Counted from the first letter of the stretch, positions 1 through 11,991 are shown. The stretch is DNA of 64,000 bases from Chlorocebus sabaeus (GCF_047675955.1 NC_132912.1:18512500-18576499); one strand, 5' to 3'. The notes: generated by a model from the sequence alone, not told the origin. Numbers and translations are program-made.

Positions 1-937
1 TTTAATCTGGCCAATGCCCCAGACAGGGCTCCCCCAGCCTCCTGTCTGGCTCTGTTGGACCGGTCACAGGCTTCTGGCAGTAGTCCAGGAAAAGGTGGCT
101 AGAGTTTCATCACTTAGGATGGAGATCTTAAAATTATTTAATCCTCCTATGTTCAGTATGTCACTCGCCTTTACTCTCAGCTGTCCCTCTGATTGTATGA
201 AATCTCCTGGTCATCCTCTCCAGAGAATTAACCTTTGGTCTTCTGGAAGTGAGGGGAGAGAGAAGTCCAATGTCCAGTCAGTGCTATTTTCAGCCCCAGC
301 CATACTTCTTCCTTCAGGGTGCCTGGAACCTCCAGTTCCTCCTCCTTGCCAGGGCCCTGCAGCTGCAATCGGCTTTCTACTCCTTAGCCCTCCTGCAGGT
401 ACTCTCATTCTAACTCTTTCTACTCTGCTAGTTACTTACTGCTTGTTCATTGCGTTCTATATTCTATGTTTCCACATACTCTCATCTGGTTTCCTGTTCT
501 TTGTATCTGTGGGCTTATACTTTTTCTAAAAACATATTTTCAGGAGGAAGCATTAGTTCTGTTAACCATGTTTCATTCCCAGTAGTTTTCAATAAACATA
601 CTACAAAAAAGAAAAAATATTTCTCATCTTGCCTTAGTTCATAAATGCCTTACAGATTGAGAGAATTCCCCTAACTAGCCTTTGAAGAAGAAAGAAGAAA
701 CATGAACATCTTTATGTCCCATCAGCCTGAAGATAGTTTTTTTATTTCAAAAAAATATTAAACGTGTTTTAAAAACATGTCTTATTGCGAACATTATGTG
801 GGAGGTAGGAAAGAAATATACACGTATGTCTACAATGCATATGTTCTTAAACCTACAAGATAGACTACTGGAGAATCCAAAGAATACATGGCAGGTGTGA
901 AACTAGAGGGCTACTTACAGAGGAAAAGAAATGTGTT
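1..937. other. Unassigned sequence at left edge
   Basis: No repeat family that I can name and no gene signal. A 171-codon open frame spans 14-529 (+), but it is unstructured and hydrophobic, has no recognisable domain, and a second frame on the opposite strand overlaps it. An AATAAA motif near 592 lies ahead of a short A-rich stretch, as is common in decayed retroelement 3' ends. The part from 650 to 937 is AT-rich with nothing recognisable. Confidence 0.5.
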
Positions 938-1224
938 GGCCGGATGCGGTGGCTTATGCCTGTAATCCCAGCACTTTGGGAGGCCAAGGCAGGTGGCTCA
1001 CGAGATCAGGAGTTTGAGACCAGCCTGGCCAACATGATGAAACCCCATCTCTACTAAAAATACAAAAATTAGCCAGGCATGGTTGTGGGCACCTATAATC
1101 CCAACTACAGGGAGACTGAGGCAGGAGAATCACTGGAACCCAGGAGGCAGAGATTGCAGTGAGCTGAGATCACACCACTGCACTCCAGCCTAGGTGACAG
1201 AGCAAGACTCCGTCTCAAAAAAAA
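938..1224 (+). mobile_element. AluS (SINE)
   Basis: Full-length dimeric Alu in sense: diverged GGCCGGGCGCGG head at 938, A box, central A-rich linker (TACAAAAATTAGCC) and a right arm ending in CCGTCTC plus A8. The left arm reads GCCTGGCCAACATG, an S-type state, and the CACGAG variant is Sc-like. Confidence 0.95.
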
Positions 1225-1741
1225 TTTTAAGAAAAAAATCCAGCAGCGATATCTTATGAAAAACACAAGCACAAAATATGTCACACATTCTTACGAAAAA
1301 TATTTTAGGCTGAAATTATTTTCACAATGTACATTTTCATGCTTCTTGCATTAAAAAATTGTCAACTCTTTGCTTATAGCATATACCTTTCAAGTAGAGT
1401 TAGAAAACTGGCTGAATAAGTCTAATTTGTAGCAGCATTAGTTTATTGTTCAAATACGCATTAGCTTAGATTGCGTTTTTCTACCTGTGATGAAGAAGAA
1501 GTATATGCAGAAGCCCTCTGTGCCTGTGTTAGGCTTCTCTTTCCTGTTGACATATACTTATGACTGGGTAGGTAACAATCACACACATTGGTACTGTCAT
1601 TCTTCTACTCACCTCTAATGTTAATTGATGATAATATTAATAATGACAACAGTAATAGCACTTAATGCCCAATCGCTGCTCATTATAGACAATTTGAAAT
1701 ATATAAAAGGAAAAGGCAAAACTTGTATCTTTGAGTACTTA
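1225..1741. other. Unassigned AT-rich spacer
   Basis: AT-rich sequence between two Alus. I see no gene, RNA gene or named repeat in it. Confidence 0.5.
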
Positions 1742-2034
1742 TTTTTTTTTGAGATAGAATCTCGCTCTGTTGCCCAAATTGGAGTGCAGTGGCACCACCA
1801 TCTTGGCTCACTGCAACCTCTGCCTCCCAGGTTCAAGCAATTCTCCTGCCTCAGCCTCCGGAGTAGCTGGGATTGCAGGCCCCTGCCACCACATGGGTTA
1901 ATTTTTGTATTTTAAGTAGAGATGGGGTTTTATCATGTTGGCCAGGCTGTTCTCAAACTCCTGACCTCAAGTGATCTGCCCACCTTGGCCTCCCAAAGTG
2001 CTAGAATTACAGGCGTCAGCCACTGTGCCTAGCC
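1742..2034 (-). mobile_element. AluS, antisense
   Basis: Complete antisense Alu: T-run, GAGATAGAATCTCGC, right arm, linker and left arm ending at GTGCCTAGCC. GTTGGCCAGGCTG marks an S-type left arm. Confidence 0.95.
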
Positions 2035-3183
2035 TCTTTAAGCATGTTGAAATTATTTGAGCAGTCATGACCATACAATACATACAGCATTGATGACTAC
2101 ACTGTTAGCAAAATCCTTACTCTCGAAGTTCTTGCTGCAAAACAAACAGATCTCAGCCTAGTGGTGTTAAGTCACCATTTTATTTAGGTTACAATTCTCT
2201 GCCACACATCCTTGGCCAGCTGTCCGGTTAGTTGGTGACCAGGTGACCTGGGATGGCTTGTTACATGTGTCTGGAGGCTGATAGCTGTCAGCATGGGTAT
2301 CTGGTTCTCCTCTATATGGTTGTTCATCCTCCAACAGGCTGGCTAGGGTTCGCATGCTGGTCTCAGGGCTACTTCGTGAGAGAGCAAGCTCCAAGGGGGG
2401 TGATAATCACCTCTCTACTTGTGTCATGTTTGCTAATGTCCCATTGGCCAAAGCAAGTCGCAGGGCTAAGCCTGGAGTCAAATGGGAATTACCAAGGGTG
2501 TGGATTCAGGTGGGATATGTTGCAACCACTTTCTGCAAACAACCTGCCACATTCATCTTTTTTCTTCCTTACCCCTTTGGAAGAAGAAATGTCTCCATGC
2601 CTTGTGAAATAAACAACACTGTCATCCCTTCTATCCTATTTTTTTTTCCTTCTTTCTACTGCCAACCTTATCACCCCAGGCTTTATTCTCCTGCTCCAAT
2701 TTCTTCCCTACTTACTCTTTAACACCATAAAACTGATTTCTGTCTCCATCTCTTTACTGAGGGTCTCTAGTGACTTCCTAATCACAAAGCCGCTGACCTT
2801 TTATTAAACCTTCCCTTAACGTCTCTGCAAACCTCAATTTGTTTTTCTTCTCTAGTAAGTCACTCTTGTCTTGCAGGTGCTGGCTACACACAAAGTCCAC
2901 TCCTACTACCACTCCGGTGGTTCCTGTTCAGTCCCTTCTGTTTTGGCTTTTTGTTCCCTCACCTGAAATGTGGAAGTCCATTCAACTAAATGCTCGGGCC
3001 TTGGCCTCCTGATGTTTGTTGCTGGAAACCATGTCATTGGTTTCCAGACTGAGCTCTGTAGAGCCCCCAAGAGATCCATGGATTTTTCTGGAGTCACTGC
3101 AGAGGCTTAGGGATACCCAGCAGGCTGTGGTCTGCGCATTGTATTCAGGATTCAGCCAGAACAGTGCTACTTTCACATGCTTT
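2035..3183. other. Mostly unassigned; possible old LINE at 2620-2980
   Basis: No gene seen. The pyrimidine-rich part from about 2620 to 2980 (CTCCATCTCTTTACTGAGGG, then a run of CTGACC/CTCTGC motifs) resembles the 3' region of ancient mammalian LINEs, but it is too decayed for me to name. The rest gives only short overlapping frames on both strands. Confidence 0.35.
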
Positions 3184-3480
3184 GTTCTGTTTTGTTTTGA
3201 CGTGGGGTTTTGCTCTTATTGGCCAGGCTAGATTGCAGTGGCATGATCTCAGCTGACTGCAATTTCCGCCTCCTAGGTTCAAGTCATTCTCCTGCCTCAG
3301 CCTCCCAAGTAGCTGGGATTACAGGCACATGCCATCGCACCCAGGTAATTTTTTGTATTTTTAGTAGAGATGGGGTTTCACCCTCTTGAACAGGCTGGTC
3401 TCGAACTCCTGTCCTCAGGTGATCCACCCACCTCAGCCTCCCAAAGTACTGGGATTATGAGCATAAGCCACTGTGCCCAG
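3184..3480 (-). mobile_element. AluS, antisense
   Basis: Antisense dimeric Alu with a degraded TTTTGTTTTGA tail and a left-arm end at CACTGTGCCCAG. Both arms and the linker (TTTTTAGTAGAGATGGGG) are present. Confidence 0.93.
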
Positions 3481-3799
3481 TCACACGTATTTTATGTATT
3501 GGGACCTTTGTGTGCATTTTCCTTCAGAGTGAAGAGTTTCACCTCCAGAGCGAGCTTTAAACCACTGCCGTCTTCCCTTCTGCTCTCCCATCCTTCTCCA
3601 GGCTTCAGCCGTCACTTGTAGTTGGTGCCTTTGGTCTTCGCCTCTCTCCTGAGTGCTTGGATCTCAGGTCCTCTTTGGATCTCTATTGGTTCTGCCACCC
3701 ACTTAAAATCGAGCTCCCAGTCTTTTCCTTTAAACCCTTTCTTCTCTGCATTTTCCATTTCCATTCACATTACCTCCATCCCTCCAAACCTGAAACCTT

Positions 3800-3892
3800 T
3801 GTTGAAGGGTCAGCAAATCTTTTCCTGTGAATTATCAGAAGGGAAATATTTTAGGGGCATGGGTCATGCAGTCTCTACTGCAACTACTCAGA
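3800..3892 (+). mobile_element. DNA transposon relic (hAT-like)
   Basis: GGGTCAGCAAATCTTTTCC, then a decayed AAATATTTTAGG...CAACTACTCA block, resembles a common mammalian non-autonomous DNA transposon that I recognise by pattern but cannot name safely. It is truncated, with no terminal repeat left. A MIR follows directly. Confidence 0.4.
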
Positions 3893-4060
3893 AACCTGGA
3901 TTTGGATTCCATCTCTGCCATGGACTGGCTGCCTGTCTTTTTGATAAATTACAGGTGAAGCTCAGTTTTGCCATTTGTAAAAGGACACTAACCTCTGTTT
4001 CACAGGATTCCAGTGATAATTGAGTAAGCTGTTACTTACAAAGCACAAGCTTCCTAGACC
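3893..4060 (+). mobile_element. MIR, sense
   Basis: Follows the MIR core: CCTGGATTTGGATTCCATC, CTCTGCCA, then the CTCAGTTTTGCCATTTGTAA core with a diverged flank to about 4060. MIR is an ancient tRNA-derived SINE shared across mammals. Roughly two thirds of the length is recognisable. Confidence 0.65.
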
Positions 4061-4809
4061 CATCTTTCCCTACCCTGGCCCTTGTGATGGGCACAGGCAA
4101 CTGGGGCACACAGCGCCTGCCGTGGAGCAGTTCAGGGTGTAGTGAGGAATCTGAATGGGAAGTGATCAAACAAGTGTCTTTGCCTCCTCTGTAGTTAGGT
4201 GTGGTCTTACACTATTTTACATGGTCACTATCAGCTTAGTTGTTTGCCACTTGGTGGTGAGTGCTGTAAGGTAGATTTCAGATGTCCAGGGACTGCAGAC
4301 CTGCCTGGGATATGACTGGCATTCGCACACTTGCTTGATCTCACAGCAGTTGCCGTGGCAAGTCAGGCTGCATCCCCATCCATCCCAGTGATGAAGGCGC
4401 AGGCCTTGTCTTCTGTACTCTAACTTTGAGATGTGTTCTCTGCTTCTTAGTCACACGGGTGCAGATCTCTGTCTTAGTTATCAAGAGCAATTGAACTCTC
4501 TCTTGTTCTTCTCACATGCGCTTTCCTGAGTAATACCAAGTATTCGGGAATAAAATTACACCTTGCTGTCTGTTTATTTATGGTTATATTTATCTTGGCA
4601 ATCTACCTGTTAAGCTAGTTTTAACTTTCTTATGGGTAACAATCACATGTTTTAAAAGGAACCTGATACTCTATCTGGTTCTGTGCTCTTTGACATGGAT
4701 TTGTGGGTTTTATTAATGGAAGTTCTAGAAGGCTGAGATTTGCCCAGATTTAAAACTGTGTTCTTGTTCCAAAATCCTTGTAAGGTTGTAAGGACTATTT
4801 ACTACTACG
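4061..4809. other. Unassigned spacer
   Basis: No named repeat and no gene signal. Base composition is ordinary, with no long frame. Confidence 0.5.
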
Positions 4810-5045
4810 TTTTTGTTTGTTTGTTTGTTTTTGTTTTTTTTAAAGACAGAATCTCTGTCACCCAGGCTGGAGTGCAGCAGTGTGATCTCGGCTCACTGCA
4901 ACCTCTGCCTCCCGAGTTCAAGCAATTCTTCTGCCTCAGCCTCCCAAGTTGCTAGGATTACAGGTGTGCACTACCACGCCCTGCTAATTTCTGTATTTTT
5001 AGCAGAGATAGGGTTTCACCATGTTGGCCAGGCTGCTCTCATAGA
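4810..5045 (-). mobile_element. AluS, antisense, 5' truncated
   Basis: Starts with a (GTTT)n-modified tail, then a right arm (GACAGAATCTCTGTCACCC). It breaks off after GTTGGCCAGGCTGCTCTCAT, so the outer part of the left arm is missing. Confidence 0.9.
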
Positions 5046-5516
5046 CTTCTGGCTATTCCTAAACCATACATGGATTAAGGAAGGAGTATTATAAACTTTG
5101 CAGCTGAAGCTTATTTTTTTTGATCTTAGAGCACGATAACTGAGTATCTTTGCTGTATCATTGTAAACACAGCTATAAGTATGCAATTCTTCCCTCCCTT
5201 TTTCTCCACCAGATATGAACAAGGAATGACATGAAGACTTTTATGCAGAGCTTAAAACAGTGAACCCTCTCTGTTCTTATGAGTTTCGCCTGATCAATGG
5301 CCAAATAAAAGATGTTGAAAACTCTGGAAAAAAGTAGAATTTATTTAATTAGCAAACATTTGATGAGTGGTATTATGCTATCGAGCTAGGAGTTTAAGGA
5401 AGGGAAATTGAAGATGTTAGATGTGGTTTCTCCCTCAAAAAGCTTATGGTCTAATGGTCTTGCTAAAAATGTGTATCACTGAGTAATGTGGTAGCTATCA
5501 GACTTAAAGCACTGTA
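5046..5516. other. Unassigned; possible antisense LINE relic at 5390-5510
   Basis: Nothing recognisable up to about 5390. GGTTTCTCCCTCAAAAAGC and the following 90 bases look like the antisense LINE 3' relics seen more fully at 31245 and 36643, but decay prevents a firm call. Confidence 0.3.
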
Positions 5517-5828
5517 GGCTTGGCATGGTGGCTCATGCCTATAATCTCAGCACTTTCAGAGGCTGAGGTGGGAGAATAGCTTTAGGCCAGGAGTTTGAGA
5601 TCAGCTTGGGCAATACAGTGAGACCTCATCTCTACAAAAAAGAAGAAAAATTAGTTAGGTATGGTGGTACATGCCTGTAGTTCCAGCTACTCAGAAGGCT
5701 GAGGCAGGAGGATTGCTTGAGCCCAGGAGTTAGAAGCCACAATAAGCTATAACTGCACCAATATACTCCAGCCTGGGTGACAGAGCAATACCCTGTCTCT
5801 TGATAAAAAAAAAAAAAAAAAAAAAAAA
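5517..5828 (+). mobile_element. AluJ, sense
   Basis: Old dimer: the left arm reads AGCTTGGGCAATACAGTGAG and the linker CTACAAAAAAG, both J-type. Many CpG sites have decayed. A run of 24 A after TTGAT forms the tail. Confidence 0.93.
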
Positions 5829-5995
5829 GAGCATCATGAGCCAAATGGCAAATGGGTGGACCCCAATATTGCTGGAGAAGGAAGTGCTGATGACCACAGA
5901 AGGGCACAAATAATATAAGCCCCCACTGTTAGTGACTGACCCTCTGGAGGAAGAGCCTACATTAACCAGCAGTGTGATTGTCTCTAAAGTTAGCA

Positions 5996-6704
5996 AGGTG
6001 TTTGCTAACTGTGGGGTCCAACAAAGGCTATCATTTTAGTTTAATTTCGTTTTAAATCTCAATTCACAATTTACTTAACGGCCCAAGCATTTTTTCATCC
6101 TCATAACCATTCGTAAGTGTACGATTGTTTTAAGTGTTTCACACTGTTGTGCCACAGATCCCTAAAACCTTTTCATCTTGCAAATGTGAAACTCTACATC
6201 ATCTGAACAACTCCTCATCCCCTGCCCCCCGCAGCCCCTGACAACTACCATGCTACAATATTTTTCCTTTTTTTATCTGCTCAAATTTATGGGTTACCTA
6301 AGATATTTTTTGCAGGTATACAATGCATAGTAATCAAGTCATCCTACTCTGCTGTCAAACACTGAGTTGATTCCTTCCATCTTACTGTATGCTTGTACCC
6401 TTTAACCCACTTCTCTTCCTCTTCCCGGCACCCCCTTCTCACCCTTTTCAGTCTGTTATTTTTCTACTCTTTATCTCCATGTGTTCAGTATTTGTCCCTC
6501 TGTGACTGGTTTATGTCAGCATGATCTCCTCAAGATTCATCTGTGTTGTCCCATGTGACAGAATTTCCGTCTTTTTTTAAGGCCGAGTAATATTCCATTA
6601 CATGTATAGACCACATTTCTTTATCCATTTATCTGTCAATGGATATTTGGGCTGCTTCCACCTCTTGGCTACTGTGAATAATGCCGTAAAGTTTTGTCTG
6701 CTTG
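5996..6704 (-). mobile_element. L1M 3' end, antisense
   Basis: Antisense 3' end of an old L1: CAGCCCCTGACAACTACCAT near 6233, ATATTCCATTACATGTAT at 6590 and TTTGGGCTGCTTCCACC near 6649 are hallmarks of L1M 3' ends. An Alu interrupts it at 6705. The open frame here is chance. Confidence 0.8.
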
Positions 6705-6950
6705 TTTGTTTTTTGAGACAAAGTCTCACTCTGTCACTCAGGCTGGAGTGCAGTGGCAGTCTCAGCTCACTACAACCTCCGCCTCCTGGGTTCAGACGAT
6801 TCTTCTGTCTCAGCCTCTTGAGTAACTGGGGCTACAGGTGTGCACTATCATGGCCAGCTAATTTTTTTTAGTAGAGACGGGGTTTTGCCATATTGGCCAG
6901 GGTGGTCTTGAACCCCTGACCTCAGGTGATCCAGCAGCGACAGCCTCGCA
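6705..6950 (-). mobile_element. AluS, antisense, 5' truncated, inside L1M
   Basis: Antisense Alu that loses the outer 25 or so bases of its left arm (ends CAGCCTCGCAAAGT). AAAGTTTT at both ends suggests a short target duplication in the L1M host. Confidence 0.9.
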
Positions 6951-7069
6951 AAGTTTTTTTAAATCTTGAATTTTTTTTCAATGAGCCTGTGAAGGTGGAC
7001 CATCAGCAAGTGGGAACTATAGCGTATGTTTCACAGTGGCTCAGTGTTTAACTTCCCATTGCATTGTTT

Positions 7070-7235
7070 TGCTTGGTCCTTACAAGTACTAAGTGAGGAA
7101 GGGAAAGCAGATATAGTTACCCCATTTTATGGGTGAGCAAACTGATGGTGGATATTGAAGGAAATTGCCCAAGATCACTGAGCTCGTAAGTGGCAGAATT
7201 AGGGCAAGGACCCAAGCTTCTGTCTCAAAGGCTTT
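7070..7235 (-). mobile_element. MIR, antisense
   Basis: ACCCCATTTTATGGGTGAGC, AATTGCCCAAGATCAC and TAAGTGGCAGAATTAGGGCA match the antisense MIR core and its conserved flank. T20 (7233-7252) and A17 (7323-7339) runs lie just beyond, with nothing recognisable between them or up to 7651. Confidence 0.75.
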
Positions 7236-7651
7236 TTTTTTTTTTTTTTTTTAATGTTCTTTCACCTCATCAAGGAGCCGCTTTTAGAAAGACACAGGCT
7301 TATGAAAGCAGAAAGTGCATTAAAAAAAAAAAAAAAAAAGGCACCAGCTGAGAATACATTAATGTTTCCTCTTTGTTTCATGGTCTAGAGAGATTAAGGA
7401 AATAAAAGCTTTTTTTTTTTCTCTTTAACTATAAAAGCAAAAATAAAGCAGGGCAGCTATTAAGACAATTTTTAAAGTACAAACACCATCGTGCAACTTT
7501 TTTTGCTATTGAGTCTGGATAGAGTTTACAAGCAAAAAACTCACCTTTTGTCCTGCTTGTTAAAGTTTAGTTTATCGTCATAATACCACTGATGTGAAAC
7601 AAGTCCATTTTTACACTTCAACATTATTTAAACAAAAATCTTGAGCTAAAA

Positions 7652-7684
<33 letters not shown>
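7652..7684 (+). repeat. (ATT)n microsatellite
   Basis: About 11 ATT units directly abut the T-side of the antisense Alu at 7685. It is probably a mutated and expanded Alu tail. Confidence 0.9.
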
Positions 7685-7934
7685 TTGAGACGAAGTTTTG
7701 CTCTTGTTGCCCAGGCTGGAGTGCAGTCACACGATTTTGACTCACTGCATCCTCCGCCTCCTGGGTTCAAGCAATTCTCCTGCCTCAGCCTCCCTAGTAG
7801 CTGGGATTACAGGCACACACCACCACACCCGGCTAATTTTTGTATTTTAAGTAGAAACAGGATTCACCATGTTGGCCAGTCTGATCTCAAACTCCTGACC
7901 TCAGGTGATCCACCTGCCTTGGCCTCCCAAAGTG
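7685..7934 (-). mobile_element. AluS, antisense, 5' truncated
   Basis: GAGACGAAGTTTTGCTCTTG start, full right arm and linker. It stops at GCCTCCCAAAGTG, so the last 30 or so bases of the left arm are missing. Confidence 0.92.
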
Positions 7935-8340
7935 GAGATAAAAATTCTTGAATTTAATATGTTGTTAAAGGAAGACCTTCCAGGATGTGCGTGTATACCC
8001 TTTTCATGGTTAAATGGAGATACAAATGGAACGTACTTAAAACTATTCGAATATGCCTTTTCCTGTAGAGTAATGGAAAAATAATCAAACATATAGGAAA
8101 TAGACTGAAGAATGCTGAAGAAACAAAATTTAAATAGAGCAAGGAAGAAAAACTTGAAGTTACCATGAAACGATTAAAAAAAAAAAAAGATTTTATTAAG
8201 TGTTGCCTATTCCTAAGGGGGAAAAAATGAACTAAAAATTAAAGCAGCCAAAAATATAAAGTTAGATGTAACAATTGACTAGAGAAAGATGAGGACGAGT
8301 TATAAAGGAAGATTAGGAGACTGCTGTAGTGCAGGAGTGC
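7935..8340. other. Unassigned spacer
   Basis: A-rich unique sequence. Short frames on both strands, none convincing. Confidence 0.5.
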
Positions 8341-8580
8341 AAGGTTGTGGTTTTTTGTTTGTTTTTGAGATGGAGTTTTACTCTTATCTCCAGCCTGGAG
8401 TGCAGTGGCACCATCTTGGCTCACTGCAACCTCCGCCTTCCAGGTTCAGGCGAGTCTCCTGCCTCAGCCTCCCCGAGTAGCTGGGACTACAGGTGCGCGC
8501 CACTATGCTCAGCAATTTTTATATTTTTAGTAGAGACAGGATTTCAGCATTTTAGCCAGGATGAGCCATGATCCGCCCGC
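8341..8580 (-). mobile_element. AluS, antisense, internally deleted
   Basis: GAGATGGAGTTTTACTCTTA start. The left arm is shortened: after TTTTAGCCAGGATGAG it jumps to GATCCGCCCGCCTTAC and stops. Confidence 0.88.
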
Positions 8581-8693
8581 CTTACTAGACCCTATTTTTA
8601 AGGAAGGAAAATGAATCGCATAATCTGCTGTCAGTTGTTTATTCTGATTTCCTGCTAAAAATTATTTTGACTGATATTTGCAGGGTTAGCACC

Positions 8694-9118
8694 TGTGAAA
8701 GCAAACTAAATATGGCCTGAGAAGGACTCCATACTTCTACAGTTGAATCCTCGTGGACGAACTGTAACCTAGCTCAATAGGCAGATAAGGTTGAAAACCT
8801 AACTTGGAAGTATGTGCCTGTAACAGTAACTGAGTCTTGGCCACTGCCAGCGGCCACACTTCAACCACTCAGATTGTTGAGTGTTCAAACTGTGTTCAAA
8901 TAAGACAAATGTCAGTATGTAACCAATCCAGCTATTTCTGTAGCTCACTGCGGATTTCTGTATGTCACTCCTCTCTTTTTTGGTCTATAAATTTGTTCTG
9001 ACCACAGGGCATCCCTTCAGTCTGTCTGAATCTGCTGATTCTGGGGACTGCCCGATTTGCGAATTGTTCACTGCTCAAACTCCTTTACATGTAATTTGGT
9101 TGAAGATTTTTTAACACA
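8694..9118 (+). mobile_element. Solo LTR, sense, family not assigned
   Basis: A TG...CA-bounded stretch (TGTGAAAGCAAACTAAATAT to TTAACACA) with a TATAAAT box at 8986-8992 about 290 bases in, then a short R/U5-like end. The order fits a mammalian ERV LTR. No internal retroviral sequence flanks it, so it is solo. I recognise the pattern but not the family name. Confidence 0.6.
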
Positions 9119-10014
9119 CTCATTGCTTTAAAAAAAATGGGGATCAGTTCTTGAATATTTGAGACCAGTATCATGGTCTCATCCTGCCCTCCCTAGACTG
9201 GACAGGAAGTGAATTCAACAGCAAGTAGGTAAAATGTAAACTCTGATCTTCTTGTCTTTGGCTTTCTCGTTTCATTCCCTGGATTTTTAAACAACCAAGT
9301 ATCCCTTTGTCTTCTTAGAGAACTATAGTCATCCCTGAATGAAATATTTATTGGACCAGTTGTAACCTTACATTTGAGTCAACCTACATTCCTTACAGAT
9401 GAGAGTTAAGTTACAAGATCCTTTATGAGGTAACCCAGTGACACCCATCCCCAGGCAGAATTAAAGGAGATCTTTGGCTGTGACAAACTAAAGCCCTTTG
9501 GCTACGACAGAACAAGGAAAGTTACCATGGTTGAACTAGATGGTAAGAACTACTTGCTTCTCCTCTGAGCATACTGTGACTTGCTTAATTCTATGAGTTT
9601 AAGTAGCCTGAGGACTCAATAGTTCACATAATGGATACGCAAAATGGAGTGTAGAAACCCTTTAGTAAGTAAAAATCTCCACGTGCTATATTCAGCACAC
9701 TTGCATGGATCCCCGACATTGTGGTATATGTTAGGCTAAGAGATAGAAAATGAAATAGTAACTGTATTATAATGTACATGACCATTCTCTTCAACTCTAC
9801 TTTAAAATAGGAGAGAGAGAAGGTGACACGGAACCCTAGATCACGCAGCTACGACTGGACTAAGGTTATGAACTAGTGTCCATTTTACCGCATGGTCCAC
9901 CTACTGAGTTGGAGTTTCAGGGGTGGTAGTTGAGTCAGGACCCTCTTATTCAAATGATCAAAAGTCCAATAAAGGTGTCTCTGGAAAAGGGGTCTTGTCT
10001 AGACCCCAAGAGCG
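9119..10014. other. Unassigned, Alu-free
   Basis: No named repeat and no gene. This is part of the longest Alu-free interval in the window (8581-11676). Confidence 0.5.
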
Positions 10015-10600
10015 GGTTCTTGAATCTCACATGGGAAAGAATTCAGGGAAAGTCACAGAATATATTTAAAACAATTTATTAGCAACTGCTCTATTACAGA
10101 GTAGAGCAGCTTCAGAAAGCAAGAGGAGGAATGTCCCTACCTTAAATGGAATGCTGGCTTATATGGGTTATTAACATTAAGAATAGTGAACTTCATTACA
10201 AAAGCTCATGATCAGCTGTGACAGGCTATTAGTATTGTTATTTTCCTATGTTACTATTGATTTCAGCAAGAGTTTAGGAATGTACTACTATCTTTAAAGC
10301 AAAACTTCTATTAAATTAAGAATGCTTTTTGTTCTTAAAATGTCAGGACATTTCTATAAGTTCTAGGTTTTTATTTAGTTAGCATCAATTCGTTCCCTCA
10401 ACTGTAAGTATCTTATGACCAGGAGTGCCCAAACCCCTAGGAATGTAACCCAGTCAGTTTGGCCTTATCTGGCCTTTGTTCAAGATGGAGTCACTCTGGT
10501 TAGGATGCCTTTGACCAAAGGACATATCCAAAACTTGAATATTTTATCTCAGCCTAATACACTGATGAATGTATACTCCAGCATTAATCCTTTGTTATGA
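10015..10600 (-). mobile_element. ERV1-like LTR (MER4-like), antisense
   Basis: CTTGTCTAGACCCCAAGAGC, AAAGAATTCAGGGAAAGTC and CAAGATGGAGTCACTCTGG are typical of antisense primate ERV1-class LTRs of the MER4 kind. It is diverged with internal deletions and no internal coding sequence. The subfamily is inferred from memory. Confidence 0.55.
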
Positions 10601-10625
10601 AACCAAGACCTATTCTTTAAGTAGG

Positions 10626-10669
10626 AGTCTATTAGTCTGGGTTCTCCAGAGAAGCAGACCTAATAGGAG

Positions 10670-10751
<82 letters not shown>

Positions 10752-11146
10752 ATGTGGAGATTTATTATAAGGAATTGGTGCACATGATTATGGAAGCTAA
10801 AAAGTTCCACGATCTGATCTGCCAACTGTATTTTTGGGGACCCAGGAAGGCTGATGGTATAATTCCCACTCCAAGAGCAGGAAAAAGACTGACAGATGTC
10901 TCAGCACAAGCAGGCAGGCAGCAAGAAAATGGGTGCATTCCTCCTTCTTCCACCTTGTATTCTATTCAAGCCCCCAGCAGATTCGATCAAGCTCATCCAC
11001 ATTGGAGAAGGCACTCAACTTACTAAATCCACCAGTTTCAAATGCTCATCTCACCCCAAACACCCTCACAGACATACCCAGAAATACTGTTTAAATTTGC
11101 ACCCTGTGGTGCAATCAAGTTGACACATAAAATTAGCCATCACAGT
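10626..11146 (-). mobile_element. LTR-like element, antisense, with embedded microsatellite
   Basis: GGGTTCTCCAGAGAAGCAGA at the left, AAGGAATTGGTGCACATGAT in the middle and GTTGACACATAAAATTAGCC at the right match a widespread mammalian LTR-like repeat in antisense (its complement ends ACTAATA). A polymorphic-type repeat at 10672-10748 has expanded where the family normally has a short CA/GA stretch. I do not assign a family name. Confidence 0.6.
10672..10748 (+). repeat. Compound (AC)20(GA)18 microsatellite
   Basis: 41 bases of pure AC followed without interruption by 36 bases of pure GA. Uninterrupted dinucleotide runs this long are usually polymorphic. The AC half can adopt Z-DNA and the GA half is a homopurine run. 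Confidence 0.98.
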
Positions 11147-11676
11147 CTGCTAATTGAAGTTTCTACTCTACTTATATGACCATCTTCAGTCTAGAATTTA
11201 GTTATTCATATGAGTTTGACCGTTATCTATAGGAATTTGGGTTCCAGGAAATACAAGAAGAACTGAAAAGAATTTTTTTAAAATTTAAACCGTAGTCATG
11301 TTTATGCCTCAAAATAATACTTTAACTTTTTTCCTATATATTCTAGAAATTAAAGTTTACCAATCAACCATTTGTTATTAATATTATACTTTTGATGAAT
11401 GACTTGATAAAATACAAAAGAAGGAAATGTATTTTTTAAGAGAGGAATTTGAAGAATTTTTCCCCTAAAAATTCATATGTATGTAAAATATCTTGATCTT
11501 AGTAAAGGTCCATTTGCCCTTGTTAACTCTGGTCCAAGAAAACGATCAATTTGAGTTAGAAAAACAGTTACTTAATCATCTTAACCTTGAAATTTTTCTT
11601 TTAATTTCTCTGAAATACATATATTTTATTTGTTTCATTGGCTGAAAAATGTTCATAGTAGTATTACCAGTATGTG
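11147..11676. other. Unassigned spacer
   Basis: AT-rich, no named repeat, no gene signal. Confidence 0.5.
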
Positions 11677-11991
11677 TTTGTTTGTTTTTTGTTTCTTTGT
11701 TTTTTTGAGACAAAATTTCACTCTTGTTGCCCAGGCTGGAGTACAATGGTGCAATCTCGGCCCACCGCAACCTCTGTCTCCCAGTTTCAAGTGATTCTCC
11801 TGCCTCAGCCTCCTGAGTAGTTGGGATTACAGGAATGCACCACCATGCCCAGCTAATTTTTTGTATTTTTTAGTAGAGACAGGGTTTCTCCATGTTGGAC
11901 AGGCTGGTCTCCAACTCCCGACCTCAGGTGATCTGCCCGCCTTGGCCTCCCAAAATGCTGGGATTACAGGCCTGAGCCAACACGCCTGGCT
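11677..11991 (-). mobile_element. AluS, antisense
   Basis: Tail of mixed GTTT and T7 units, then a full antisense dimer ending at CACGCCTGG. CAGTATG occurs just before the tail and just after the element, a short target duplication. Confidence 0.94.

Noticed and set aside
14..529. 171-codon frame at the left edge
   Set aside because: No domain, an overlapping frame on the other strand, no splice-site or codon support; chance.
10015..11146. Possible provirus, since two LTR-like blocks lie close together
   Set aside because: They belong to different families and no retroviral internal sequence lies between them.
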